DNA of 64,000 nt from Adineta steineri (Eukaryota; Rotifera; Eurotatoria; Adinetida; Adinetidae), in the NCBI GenBank assembly GCA_905250115.1, contig CAJNOI010000015.1, positions 3,283 to 67,282 of the forward strand, given 5' to 3'. A program made the position numbers and the translations under genes. This document shows positions 24,849 through 37,392 of this stretch, in pieces. The stretch's first letter is position 1; every line of letters starts with the position of its first letter. The notes under the pieces are model-generated. The model ran no database searches and was not told the DNA's origin. It worked only from the letters and a program-made list of their open reading frames with translations.

Positions 24849-25899
24849 ATGGGAACTACATTGTCACATCGATTGAATTTCTTATCAGTATTTCAACGAA
24901 GATCAAAATCACGTATTAAACATGCTCATCAAACATCTGAAGAAGAGTCAACAGAAAATAATACCGATCAATTATCAGTAAATGATAATGATACTCCAAT
25001 GAGTAATATAAATCTAGTTGGAGAACTTGTACCTGAACGATATTTAGTTTTACTTACCGAACAAATGACTGAAATGCTCTTTCGTTTAATGACTTGTAAT
25101 GATACATTTATATTACTAGCCGAAGGTGGATCTGATTATCGAACACCATTAGGTAAGAATATTGATAGTGTTAATATAACAACTCCAATGAGTACACCAA
25201 ACTCAAATCATATACGAAGTCAATCACCGTTACAAACACAATCCGTACATCAACCATGTATTCAATGTAATATGAAAATGTTGACTATTGAAGAATTTCA
25301 TGAATTACACAATGCATTTCGTCAAGTTGATAATGATCGCGATAATTTTCTTACACGTGATGAAATACGAATGACACTTAATTATCTATTTGAACTTACT
25401 GAATATGATATTAAAGAAATTATTTCCGTATTTGATATAAATAAAGATGATCGAATATCATTTGAAGAATATATAGGTATGAAGATATTTATATAATTCT
25501 AAATATGATAGAATTATTCTAATAGAAGAAATGAAACATCGTTTATTACATGAATTTACACGTGAAGAAATTAAAATAGCTTTTGATCAAGCTGATGTAA
25601 AACAAAATGGTCATTTACGTATCGATGAACTTAAAAATGCCATTGGTTATTTAAATTTACATTTACCTAATCGACGAATAGTTGAAAGTATAATACAATC
25701 TATATCTATTTTTAGTAATATGAAATCATCAAAAATATTTCATTTAGTTGTGAATGATTGTACGAACAATGAAACAATTGATACTATTGATTTTATACTT
25801 TTTACAAATATTGTAAAATCATTACATCGTCGTGAGCCTATTACACTACAGAAATTCAAACCAATTCATCATTTTACCACTATACCAATAACTTCATAA
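24849..25899 (+). CDS. EF-hand calcium-binding protein with myristoylation signal
   Basis: Two exons: 24849-25476, 25526-25899; 1002 bases, 333 aa. The N-terminus MGTTLSHR fits an N-myristoylation site (Gly2, Ser6). Residues 10-140 are mostly polar and Ser/Thr/Asn-rich, with one more ordered patch (RYLVLLTEQMTEMLFRLM). Three canonical 12-residue EF loops follow: DNDRDNFLTRDE, DINKDDRISFEE and DVKQNGHLRIDE; a fourth hand is degenerate. This is a calmodulin-like C-terminal half on a membrane-targeted, disordered N-terminal half. Specific orthology is not recognised. By analogy with visinin-like or calcineurin-B-like proteins it could be a calcium-dependent membrane sensor; that role is inferred from architecture only. 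The intron is 49 bases. Confidence 0.85.
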
Positions 25900-26346
25900 T
25901 CTTGATTTGATCATTCAAAACAGTATTAATCTAATCTTATAAATTCATTTGATAAATATATATAATAAATCATCATTCGGTACATAGTTAAAAATGTATT
26001 GCTAATTTCCCATAATTAAAGACAAGAAAAAACTCATATTACAACGAATCAAATACGTTTAATTGAAATAATCATTAAAAAAACATACTGAATACAATAT
26101 CTTCGACTAATTGCAATGAAACTGCTCGCTACAATCAAATATTGTTGTAGACAGCAACTATGATTTTCATTATTCAAATACTTATATCATACTTTTTTTT
26201 TGGTATGACTAATATCACGTGTACATATAAATACAAAGGAAAAAAAAATCTTACACTGATGAGAGAAAAAAAAGAGAAGTGCAATGAAGCAGAACGGAAG
26301 AAGCATGTGCTTTCATTTACATTAGAATACTACGGATAGTTACAAC
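25900..26346. other. Intergenic
   Basis: 447 bases of AT-rich sequence between plus-strand genes; nothing beyond presumed 3' and promoter sequence is visible. Confidence 0.4.
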
Positions 26347-27450
26347 ATGTTTCAAGGATACTATGGACGTCGTCGTTTAAAAAGTATATTAATAGGATTT
26401 TTAGGTTTTCTAGTACTGATAGTACTTCTCCGTCGACGTAATGGTAAGATTTTAATTAATAAAAGATTTATCAAAATGTTCATATATAAATATTTTCTTT
26501 AAGAACCAGAAATTGTATCACCTCCTACACTGCCACCTAGTACAGAATCAAAAACTCCAGCACCACCATTAGTATCATTTCAAAAATCAGGTGTCTTATC
26601 TACGATTGGATTTACAAATTCTCCTTATTTAGACTTAAAATCATATCCATCCGATTTTATACCTGTTATGGTTTTATCTAAAGCAACGAATATTGAAGTA
26701 CGTGATGCTATACGACGTACATGGGGTTTTTATAGATCATATCGTGGTAATGATTTACGAGTAAAGATATTTTTCATTATTGGTACTCATGATTTTATGA
26801 CACAACGTATACTTATGGAACAAAATGTTTTTGATGACATTATTCAAGTTACTGTACCAGATATGTATTCATTTGGTGCTCATAAAGAGCTTGCTGCTAT
26901 GATGTGGGTACGAAGTTATCTACCAAAACATAAATTTTATATTAAAACTGAAGATGATGTTATCATTAATATGAAAACATTAGCAGATGAACTTATCCCA
27001 ATAATAGAATCTGCTTACAATCAAGATCATATTATTGGTTGGTTTGGTCACGAACATGTTATACAAAGAGGTACCTATCAAAAATTTATTGATGCTGTAG
27101 TACCACCATCATCAGCTGATTTGAATTATGCAATGAGTTTATTATATGTTATAACAGCAAGTGCTGCTGATCGTATGATTGAGACATTAAATCAAGTTGA
27201 ACTTATTGAATATCCAGGTGATCCATTTGTTACCGGTATTCTTCGAGATGCAGCACATGTTCAAATCAAAAATTTAGCAACAGCTGCACAGAATTTTACA
27301 TATGAAATCGCTAATGGAAAATGTAGTGTTGCATTTACAAAAGATCCAGACTTGTTAGTATGCACATCGTCATTACATATTGGTTCTCTTAAATCTATGC
27401 CGGAATATTTCACTGCTTGGAATATACTAATCGGAGAAGTTCAAGCATAA
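26347..27450 (+). CDS. GT31 beta-1,3-galactosyltransferase-like enzyme
   Basis: Two exons: 26347-26443, 26504-27450; 1044 bases, 347 aa. Type II Golgi topology: a short basic cytosolic end (GYYGRRRLK), a signal anchor (about 13-27, ILIGFLGFLVLIVLL), a Pro/Ser/Thr stem, then the catalytic domain. Family motifs are in order: RDAIRRTWG (the RxxxRxTW block), FIIGTHD, KTEDDVIIN (the EDD metal/UDP-sugar site) and YPGDPFVTGIL in the place of the EDVYVG block. The enzyme should add Gal, GlcNAc or GalNAc in beta-1,3 linkage; the substrate cannot be told. AATAAA lies at 27529. The start ATG immediately precedes the anchor. Confidence 0.88.
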
Positions 27451-27850
27451 ACTGATGAAAACTATAATTTATTTAAAAAAAAAGGCATAGGAACAGAAAA
27501 TATTTAAGAGAATACATGAATAGATAATAATAAAACTAATCTAAATTAACTATTTTTTTATACATAATATGATTTATATTCAAGTAGAATATAATATCTA
27601 AATTTAGTTTTTTTTGTAATAAAAAAAGATCAAAGTCATCAGAAGTTATAAACTGATTGATTCAACGACAGAGGTCGCATACATATATATATACCATGGA
27701 GTAATATATCGTTATATATTTTAAATGATCCAACAGACGCGCGTACTTTGTTCGTTTTACTGGTTTTGAAAAGGACTATCTGATTCATCTTATCTCTTGA
27801 AAAGTCATTTGTTCGTTTAGTCTTTTTTTATAATCATAGAAACATTTTGT
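27451..27850. other. Intergenic
   Basis: 400 bases, AT-rich, with a TATA-type run near 27681-27694. It is presumably the 3' flank of the GT31 gene and the promoter of the next gene; nothing else is seen. Confidence 0.4.
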
Positions 27851-30800
27851 ATGGCATCAGCTGCTGTTCCTATTAACAGTCGTATTCCACCACCACGTAT
27901 CTATGGTAGATAAGAATCTAATCTTGAAGAAAATTCGATCTGATCATATATATATATGTTTTGTTTTTTTCCATATAGCTTCTATTAATCGACGGCGATC
28001 AACAACTGAAACAAAGCAGGCATTATTTTTTGATAATAATCAAGATCATGAAAAGTCAATGAAAAGAAAATTTAAGAGATTGTATTTTTGAAAGAGATAT
28101 ATTTATTTAATTTAGATGTCTTATTGAAGAAAATGAATTACGTGAAGTTAATCGACGTCAATTAATACGAATTGAATTGCTTGAACGTGATTATCGACAA
28201 GCAGATGATGATATAATTCAGTTACAGAATGAACGTGATCTTTTATTAAAACAAAAACGAATGTAAATCAAACTATTTCTATGAAAAGATAAATAAATTC
28301 TATTAAAAAAAAACTCTGCTTATTATAGATTAGAAGAAGAACTTGGTCGTTCATCACATCATGCATCAGCTAACGTTGACCTTCATGTTTATACACAAAG
28401 ACTTGAAAATGAATGCCGGGATCTACGATGTCAAATAACTATACGTGATAACGAAAAAATTGAATTAAACGAAATTATAGCAGATTTTGAAGCACAAGTA
28501 AATATAATTCATAGATTACTCTTAGGAAAATAAAGACAATCAGAATTAAAATACCAAAAATAATAGAATAGAATTTATATTTTTCGTGCGGTTATTCTTC
28601 CATACAGAAGACAGATTGTTTAATAACACAATAAATCTAAGGATCAATTTTTTAGATTTTATATAACTCTTTTCAAGGACTATTCTCATAAAATATGAAA
28701 TTATTTTCTTTTAGATAAAACAAGCGCGTGATCGACAAGAAGAATGGCGAGAAGCTTGTAGTGAACTTGAAACATTATTAGCAACAGAAACAGTATAATT
28801 ATCGATATAATTTATGAAAATTTTATCCAATTATTTTCATAGGAAACTCGTCAATGTCTTGAAGTTCAATTAAAAGAAACTAATCTTCGACACAAAGAAG
28901 TTGGATTTCAAAATAAATCAAAATTTTTCTTATTTAATAATATTTAGAATGAAAATCAAATTTATCATTTACAAAAAGATTTAGATGAAATTATTTTAGC
29001 AAAACAAGAAATAGCGAAATCGAATTATATTTTAGTTCAAAATGCTGAATCACTTCGTGAACAACTTCGAATGTATAGAAAAAACAAGAAATATATATAA
29101 ATCTATTAATATCTGATTATAATTTCTAGAGCAAGAACACAAGCTGCTGAAGTTAGAATTATTTGCCCTTCATCTAGTTCATCCTTCGATAATTTTGATG
29201 AATCTTTATCATGTCTTGTATACGATAATAATAATATTAATGATGCGAATGATAATACTCCTGATTGTGAAAGTATCAATAATCAATCAAAAACTTGTCA
29301 ATCATCATTATTTAGTGAAATCAATTCTCTTGTATATTTCAATTGATTATAATTAGTATTAAAAAATGATTTTTTTCATCTTTAGGAAACAATGTCAAAT
29401 GAAATTATTACAAAATATCTTAATGGTACAACCGATGATATTGAACTTGATTTACTTTTAGCGAAAACAACAACACTTTCATCATCGCTATCATTACTTA
29501 ATCAATTAGTTAAGAATATTTTTATAAATTTTTTAATAATTAAACATCTGTTTTATTAGATTAATGAAGTTAAATATCTTGATGATTGTTTCATTGAACA
29601 ACAAGGGAATGATTCTCGTTTTGAACAAGAACAAGAACGTTTATTAAATATGAAAAATTTATTAAAACGTCTCCTAGAAAATATACAAGTTTTTGATACG
29701 AGGTTATAATAAATAAAAGATTTTACAAAATAATATTTCTCTTCCTTTTATAGATTTCGTAAATTGCAATTGTTATTGATTGCTAGTCGAGGTATGCTTG
29801 TAAATTTTCTCTATCTTTACATAGTAGACTAATTGGACTCTTATTAGAATGAAGTAGATAGTTATGACATAAAACCGAGAAAGGTCGAAGAATACATTGA
29901 ATTCCTAGATTATAAAATAGTGCAATAATTTATATCGAGTCACGTAGATACTTCAACAAAAAAGTTAATCAGTTGAAAGACTTCTTTCGTAATGCTTTTT
30001 TTTTAAACTTATGAAATATCTTTTCTATTTATAGAACAACAGCAATGTTATCAAGCTGAACTCGATGATTTCTTTCGTTTGGTTGATAAACGTCTTATAA
30101 CTGATGTTGAAGGATTATGTGATAGTTCATCTAATCAACGATGTCGTCTTATATCTATTCTTGAAAAATATGAACATGAACTTGATCGTTTGCGTCAAGT
30201 TAATCGTACCAATGATGATACTGTATTGATTTATTTTATTTTATATAATAACTAATTCTATATTCTAATAGATTCGTTTATGTGAACGACAAATTGTTGA
30301 ACAACAAAATATGACAAGTAAATGTCGAATGCAAAATACGTTCCTAGAAAAAAATCAACGAAAATTACTCGATAAAATCAAGTTAGAAATTGAAATATAC
30401 AATCATAATATCTAGTTTATCTTTTTTCTTATAGAGAATTAAATATTGAACGTCGACAATTAATTGGTAATAAGAATTTTGTTTTTTGCTAAATCAAGTT
30501 TCAGTAGTTGAGATTAGAATCAGAGTAGTTCCAGCAATACAGTAGAATATATGATAGACAATAATAGTTTTTTTTATAAAAACTTATAGAATCAACAACA
30601 CAGAAACGAAATCGTCGACGAGCTATGCCAACCGTTCAAGTAGAACAACAGCAAAAGAAGGTAAATAAAAATTTGAAATTATTAAATTCTTCAGTTTGCT
30701 ACTAATTCAAAGTTATTTAGCCACCATTAGTTTTACCTCCACCATCCGAGAGTGTACTTCATCAACAGCAGCAGCGTTGTAAGTTATTTGAATCTTTCTC

Positions 30801-31182
30801 TATTCAATATATATATGTATGTATATTTCTTATATTATATATAGTAACACGTTCTCGTTCGCTTCCGTACTTAAAATGTTCTAATAATGGTCGTAAATCT
30901 CGTAATGATTCCGGTATTGTCTTAAGTGATGAAATTCTTAATATTCAACCATTATCAACAATTCATAATCGTCGTCGTATAAAATCAAATGCAACAAATC
31001 AATTTGTTATGCATACATCAAGTCATGTATGTATTCAAAAAACTAATAATAGTATAAATTCTAATAGTAAACAATTCATGCGTATTATTAATAGATTTCA
31101 TTGGTTTTTTCATATACTTTCTCTATTTATTATATCATTACTTCTATTTTCATTTATGAAATTCTATTCTTTTGATAAATAA
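27851..31182 (+). CDS. Coiled-coil protein with C-terminal membrane anchor, unrecognised
   Basis: Seventeen exons: 27851-27905, 27979-28054, 28116-28262, 28329-28497, 28715-28792, 28843-28899, 28948-29072, 29130-29331, 29386-29508, 29560-29702, 29754-29791, 30035-30222, 30272-30381, 30435-30466, 30590-30660, 30721-30778, 30845-31182; 2010 bases, 669 aa. Residues about 40-290 form heptad-rich coiled coil (NELREVNRRQLIRIELLERD); then an acidic Asn/Ser linker, more coiled coil to about 520, a basic patch (KRNRRRAMP), a Ser/Arg-rich region (TRSRSLPYLKC) and a hydrophobic tail (about 644-663, FHILSLFIISLLLFSFM) with only a few lumenal residues. It is therefore a predicted tail-anchored coiled-coil protein of ER, Golgi, mitochondria or nuclear envelope. 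No KASH-type PPPX end is present. Family not identified. The donor of exon 2 (gtcaat) is atypical. Confidence 0.75.
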
Positions 31183-31496
31183 TTAATGTAGTATATTTTT
31201 TTTCTCTTCTTCTATATATGTGTGTGTTTCATTTCATTATATAGTACTTCTTATTTGATCAATATTAATAAAATGTATCTATGTAATCAAGAATGAAGAC
31301 CTTTTTTTTCCTCTTTTTCTTCAGGGTATTTCTAAATCGAAGATGAGATGTTTAATTGAGCGTATGTTATTGTGAGAAGGTCATATTCATGGTTAAACAT
31401 CTATATAGATATATACATACACTCATCCATATAAAGATAGAATAAAAAGAGAGAAATACGAACACACAACAGAAACGAAGAAAGAAATGACAATTA
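31183..31496. other. Convergent intergenic spacer
   Basis: 314 bases between the stop codons of two convergent genes. It holds presumed poly(A) sites of both and no other feature. Confidence 0.5.
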
Positions 31497-34400
31497 TCAG
31501 ACTTCGATTATTTCCTGTTCAGCAAGACGAGCGTTCATCATGGTTGATGATTCATTGCCTGAAGGGTTTGTGATAGGCATCTGAGAAAATGTTTTCAAGG
31601 TTCGTGGAATCGTATTCGAAGATGATAATGATGGTTCTAGTTGAGATGGAATTGAAGAAGAAAAATAAGTGACAGTTATAAGTTGACCATCAGGAGATAG
31701 ACTAACATTTGATGGGCTTGATAGTAGATGACAACGTTGTTGTTCAATACTTGATGATGTCGTTTCGTAACCACTGTCTCGTACACGATTATAAGATGAT
31801 GGAGAAGAGGAATGCTCTAAATATGAATAAAATTTAAATAACTTTTATTTCTCAAAAATGATAACTTACGTTCACTAGAATGAATATCACCTATAATATC
31901 ATAGGCAGTATGATGTGATTTTGATGAGAATGTTGTAAATTCATTTGTATTTTTCATAACTTGATTAAATTGACCAAGAAGATGCTAAATTGAAAAGAAA
32001 TTAGCTTTTCTTTTGTGAAAGATCAAATATATTTAACTGTCATTTATGTTTGTTATTAATCATATATTAAATACATCTCCGATCTGTCATGTTATGTTTC
32101 GTTAATTAAAAAGGATTAAATGAAATAAAATACTATTCAACATGTCTTGTATTTTGCGTCATCTCATGCAGCACGTACACAATCTCCTTCAGTATAACAA
32201 CAAAAAAAACAGCTTAATCGATTCATGATATATATGTATACAAAATAAATATTTCAAGGAGATCTAGTACCGATAAAATCATTTATTTCAATTGAATGTT
32301 GAACGTGCATTCAATGTATCTGTCACGATTACATGTAAATTTAATTGTTGTAGTTGCCACAAGCGAGATGCTTGTCGCTTGATGACATTAAATAGATAAT
32401 CAAATTTGTATAGCAAAATTCTTTCCACTCTAACGCTTACTCACATTTGACAGATAAGAGGAACAGTTCTTTTACAGTATTTTTCTCATCATCTTCGCTT
32501 CGTTATCATTTTCCATTTTCTCAATCATCAATAGAGACGACGCTTTTTGAATGCATTTTTAATTATAAAAATGTGCCAAATGACAACGAACAATGTCGTT
32601 GTTGTCATTTCCCTATCGTCAGTAGCAGCGGTAATATAAGCACGAGTCATCGCATCATCGAACAATGAATAAAGAATGTCACAGCAAGGGGTAACATATG
32701 GAGACAGAATTAACATTAATTCGTACGTTTTTTATTTTTTTGACACCATCTGTTCTTATTAAAATGACAAGTTTCTAGTCGTTTACCTGTTTTTGTTCAT
32801 CATCAACAATCGAATGATTTATATTTTCATTTTGCATCATTTTATTATTTCCATCCATCAATGATGATGTTAATGAATGTTCACCTGGTTCATTTTCTAG
32901 TAATGGTAATTGTGTTTCAGTTGGACCTTGAAGACGATAAAGTGTTCCACCTGTAGTACCATTATTACTTCGTAGTTTTTTTTGTTGACGTCTTCGTCGA
33001 TAACGTAACGATGAAATTGATGGTGATGAGGATGTTGATGATGATGATGATGATGAAACAAATATTAATTTAATAGCAACTAATGCAATGATAATTGCAA
33101 TTGATAATAAAACAAAAAGAAGTATAACATTAAGTAATGTTAAATCAAAATATGAATGTGAACGTTTTGATGTTAAATAAAGTGCTTCTAAATATTCACG
33201 TGCTGTATCTAATGCTATTGTTTGATTTGTTTCATTTGTACCTATTGTTACTACTAACTGAATCGTACGAATACATGGTTTATCATTATGATTAACTAAA
33301 TCTCGAAGACGAAATTGTAAAATATAATATTCACGTTCTGGTAATGTATAAGCTTGTAATAAAAATTTATTACGTTCAATTTGTTCAAGTTGAAATATAT
33401 CATTAAAATTGAGTAATTCAATTATACATGTATCATTATCACCATCATGTATATCTAAATAATATTGATTATCAACTTTTTCACTTGAATTATTCATCCA
33501 AAGATCCATATTAAAAAATAAAGCACTAGAATTATTCATTAATTCAGGACAAAAGTCATTACGATTACGAATATTTATTGTTACAGGTACATTGGTACTA
33601 AGACCACCATTGTCAGTTGCAATAATAGAAAATTTATAAATTGAACGACGTTCATAATCAATACCTGAGAAAATTGATTATTTATTTAATAAAAAAGAAC
33701 AATAAAACTTACCAACAGATGTTGATTTTAGATATAATGTTCCGTTCATTGTTAATCCAAACGGCCATTCATCTAATATAGTTGATTCATTACTGAATAA
33801 TGTATAATGTAAATCACTATAGTATTCATCAGCATCAGTTGCATGTACATAACCAATTGGTGCAAGTTTAGGCCATGTTTCATCTATTTGAAATTCATAT
33901 TCAGATAAATCAAATATTGGATAATTATCATTAATATCAATAATATTTATTGTACAATGAACGATTGATGATAATGATACTGGTTGACCATGATCAAATG
34001 CAATAATATCAAATTCATATAGAGATTTTTCTTCTCGATCAAATTGATTAATTAAATATAATTCACCTGTTGTTGAATTTAAGAAAAAATTTGTTTGATT
34101 TGTATTTGTATCATTTGTAAATTGATATTCAATTTGACTATTCGGAGTATTTTCTTCATCATTATCAATAGCATGAAAATGTAAGAGTTTTGTATTCGAT
34201 GGAATTTGTTCCGAGATATTAATCGAATAAAATTCTTTATCAAATTTAGGTGCATTATCATTTACATCAAGAATAACTAACGTAAAATTTAATGAATTGG
34301 AAAGTGATGGATTACCATGATCATGTGCTTCAAGAAATATTTCATAGCGTGATTGTTCTTCACGATCAAATATCCGTTGAGTAAACATAAGAAAAGCTTC

Positions 34401-36010
34401 GTTATTCAATAATTCTTTAATAGTGATAGTGCCATTACTCTCAAGTGACCAACTTACTCGACCATTGTCCCCCTGATCTAGATCACTGATTGAGATATGA
34501 CCCTATTGAAAAAAATAGATATGAATAAAATCACTAAATATAATTAACTCTCTTTTTTTTAAGATTATTCCCTTCAATAAGACAAAAAAAAATGAGAAAG
34601 AAAATTCGCCTCGTGGTCCAGATGAAACATGCGAACACGCACATCTATGTATGTATGTATATATATATATATACGTGTCACTATTGGGAATTCTAGTGGA
34701 AAGCGAAAGATTAACTTTGAATCAAGGTCGAAAGTAGAAAAAAAGACCAGTAGAATTTTTTTTCTCATCACGCATACAACGGGAAATCGAATCAAATATG
34801 AACAGATTTAGATCTATTAAAATAAAAGTCAAGGTTAACTTACTAAAAATGTCCCATTTGGTGCATTTTCAGGAATTTGTATAATACTACTATTTAATAC
34901 ATGTTTTACACCTAATGTTACATCATCATTAAACATTGATGTTATTATTGGATAATTATCATTTTCATCTTTAATTTCAATATCAATTGTAGCAAATGCT
35001 GATATTGAACCTTGTTGTGGACCATTATCTTGTGCTTTAACTTTAATACGAAAAGATTTTTCTTTTTCATAATCAAGTTTCTTTCCAAGACGAATTTCTC
35101 CTGTTTCTTTTGCTAATATAAATGTTCCATTTGATGGTGGATCTAATGAAACAATTGTATAATAAACAAGACCATTAAGACCAGTATCACCATCGAATGC
35201 ATGTACACGTGCTACAAGTGAACCTGTTGACGTTGATTCACTTAACAGTACACGTATATCACTTTGATCAAACACGGGTGACATATCATTAACATCAAGG
35301 ATATTTATACGAATATTTAATTTGCCTATAAGGGATTGTGGTTGTCCACCATCATAAGCTTGTATAATATATTGTAATGAATCACATAATTCTCTATCAA
35401 GTACTTTCATAAGACGTAATGCAAGTAAATCATTTTTCTTTGAATATTCTATTTGAAATGCTTGTGTAATTTTATTTGTTAAATTTTTATTTGTTGAATT
35501 TTCTTCTAAAAGTTTATAACCTTGTATAGAATTTATACCATAATCAGGATCAATAGCAACATCAATAGGTATTAAATAGCCAATAGGTACATTTTCTAAA
35601 ACATCAATTGTTATAGAAGATTTTGGAAATTGTGGTGCATGATCATTTTGATCATCAATTATAACAGATAAATCATTGAAATAAATTTGTCCCATATGAA
35701 CGCATAAAACTTCTAATGTTATTTCACATTTCGAACAAGAACACACACGACGAAGACAAAAATCATCACGATCAATTAATTTTTTTGTTGTAACACGTCC
35801 AGTATATGGATCAATAAGAAAAAAATCATTGGAATTCTTTTGACTATCAACAAAACGATATGAACCAGTACTATTTTCCGTTTTACAACCATCTGTTATA
35901 AATGTATATATCGATGTACCAATTGGAAGATCTTCAAGTATATGTATAGATTCTTTTGGCAGAGATGAAACCAGAAATAAAAAATTGATAAAAAATAAAA
36001 ATTGAAACAT
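31497..36010 (-). CDS. Protocadherin with six EC repeats (delta-type architecture)
   Basis: Five exons (minus): 34844-36010, 33713-34502, 32787-33664, 31870-31984, 31497-31816; 3270 bases, 1089 aa. A signal peptide (MFQFLFFINFLFLVSSLP) is followed by six cadherin repeats with calcium motifs (ILDVNDMSPVF, IKDENDNYPI, ILDVNDNAPKF, IIDINDNYPIF, LDRE/FDREE); EC1 is Cys-rich (CLRRVCSCSKC). A membrane-proximal segment and a helix at about 827-855 (LLNVILLFVLLSIAIIIALVAI) follow, then a cytoplasmic tail of about 234 aa with a poly-Ser start and Arg-rich RYRRRRQQKK. Homophilic calcium-dependent adhesion is the family role; tail motifs do not obviously match vertebrate CM1/CM2. The last two exons are short tail exons after an 802-base intron. 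The phases of all junctions agree. Confidence 0.92.
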
Positions 36011-37358
36011 TTTCTTCTAATATTTCTTAATTGTGTTGCTTGGCTAATTTAAATGAGTCAATATTGTCGTCGTCATCATCATTATCATCAGCAACTGTAT
36101 TACTGTATGTATGTTTGCATGTGAACAGGAACAATCTGTGATAGAAGAAGGGAAAGGATTTCCTCATTAATATACGACATATTGAACACACACATACATA
36201 TAGACAGAAGAGAGCGAGAGAGACAGAGAGTAAGGAGAAAGAGAAAATGAGAAAGAGGGAGAGAGAGAGAAGAAAATTAACACTTAGACTCATAGCAGCA
36301 CCATCGTGAAGGAGGAGAAGAAAAAGAGAAAAAAAACTACTCGTTCGAGTTTTTTCCTTTTTTTCCGGCAAAGAAAAGAAGAGAGCAGAGACACGCGTAC
36401 ATTATAACTGTCTGACCGGTGTCTTGAAAAAATGAGCCTTTCCGCTCACCAGGTCCAATGGACAACTGATTACCTCTCTTCTTTTCCTTGCTAGCTATTC
36501 TTATTAGTCTCAAGTTACCTTCTTCGTCTTTGTCTCCTCCTTGTTTGCTGCTTTTTTTTTGTCTCTTCTATATTTTTTTTGCTCTCGCTCGTTTTCTTCA
36601 CATTTGAGCGTTGACCGAATATGAACAAAAAAGAAAAAGAAAAAGAAAAAAGACTGTTCACACGAGCCGCCACTAAATATTCTGTGAAGGACGTAGCCAA
36701 TTTTGCTAGACGGAATGGGTATGCGTGTGTGTGACCATACATTTATATATGTCAAATAAGAAGACAAAGACAATGATTGACATACTATGATCAGTTCAAT
36801 GAATATGAACAAAAATCACACCTTTATAAACTTAAAATTGACAGTCTTTATGATTACTTGAATGTTTGATATTGACTTTTCATTCATATATTGTTTTACT
36901 TTCCTTTTCCATTATGTATAATAACTCATATATGATCATCAATTGAAGGATATGAAAAATCAACATACAACAGATGGATTTTATGCTTGAGATGAACGAT
37001 TATCATTCTCATTTATAGCATTACCCAATGCATCAAACAGCACCAATTGGCACTTGAAAAAAAGTTATAGATCCAAAATGTATCGACCTCTCTATGATGG
37101 TCTCTCTTTCAAGATGATTACGTAAAATAAGAGACACAAAAGGCGAGAAAAAAAGTCTTCAACAATGATAATTGGTAGTCTACTCGGTATGATGCAAGAA
37201 ACAAAAAAGAATCTCAAACATACTTTCATATACACATTTCCGTTTTTGTCATTTTTAATGCAGGTGAACGCCTTTGATTTACATCTAAGAGAATGGTTAT
37301 GTCTCTATTTGTAATTTAAAGACAATGTTATAAATATATTAATATGATGATGCAAACA

Positions 37359-37392
37359 TCTTTCTCTCTCTCTCTGTATATATATATATATA
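37359..37392. repeat. CT/TA microsatellite
   Basis: A (TC)n tract is directly followed by a (TA)n tract. It is simple sequence with no sign of function. Confidence 0.85.

Noticed and set aside
31088-31182. KASH-type nuclear-envelope anchor at the end of the coiled-coil protein
   Set aside because: The lumenal tail is only a few residues (YSFDK) and lacks the PPPX end, so a plain tail anchor is a better description.
32447-32716. Overlapping plus and minus open frames
   Set aside because: They lie within the 802-base intron of the protocadherin, without domain or splice support.
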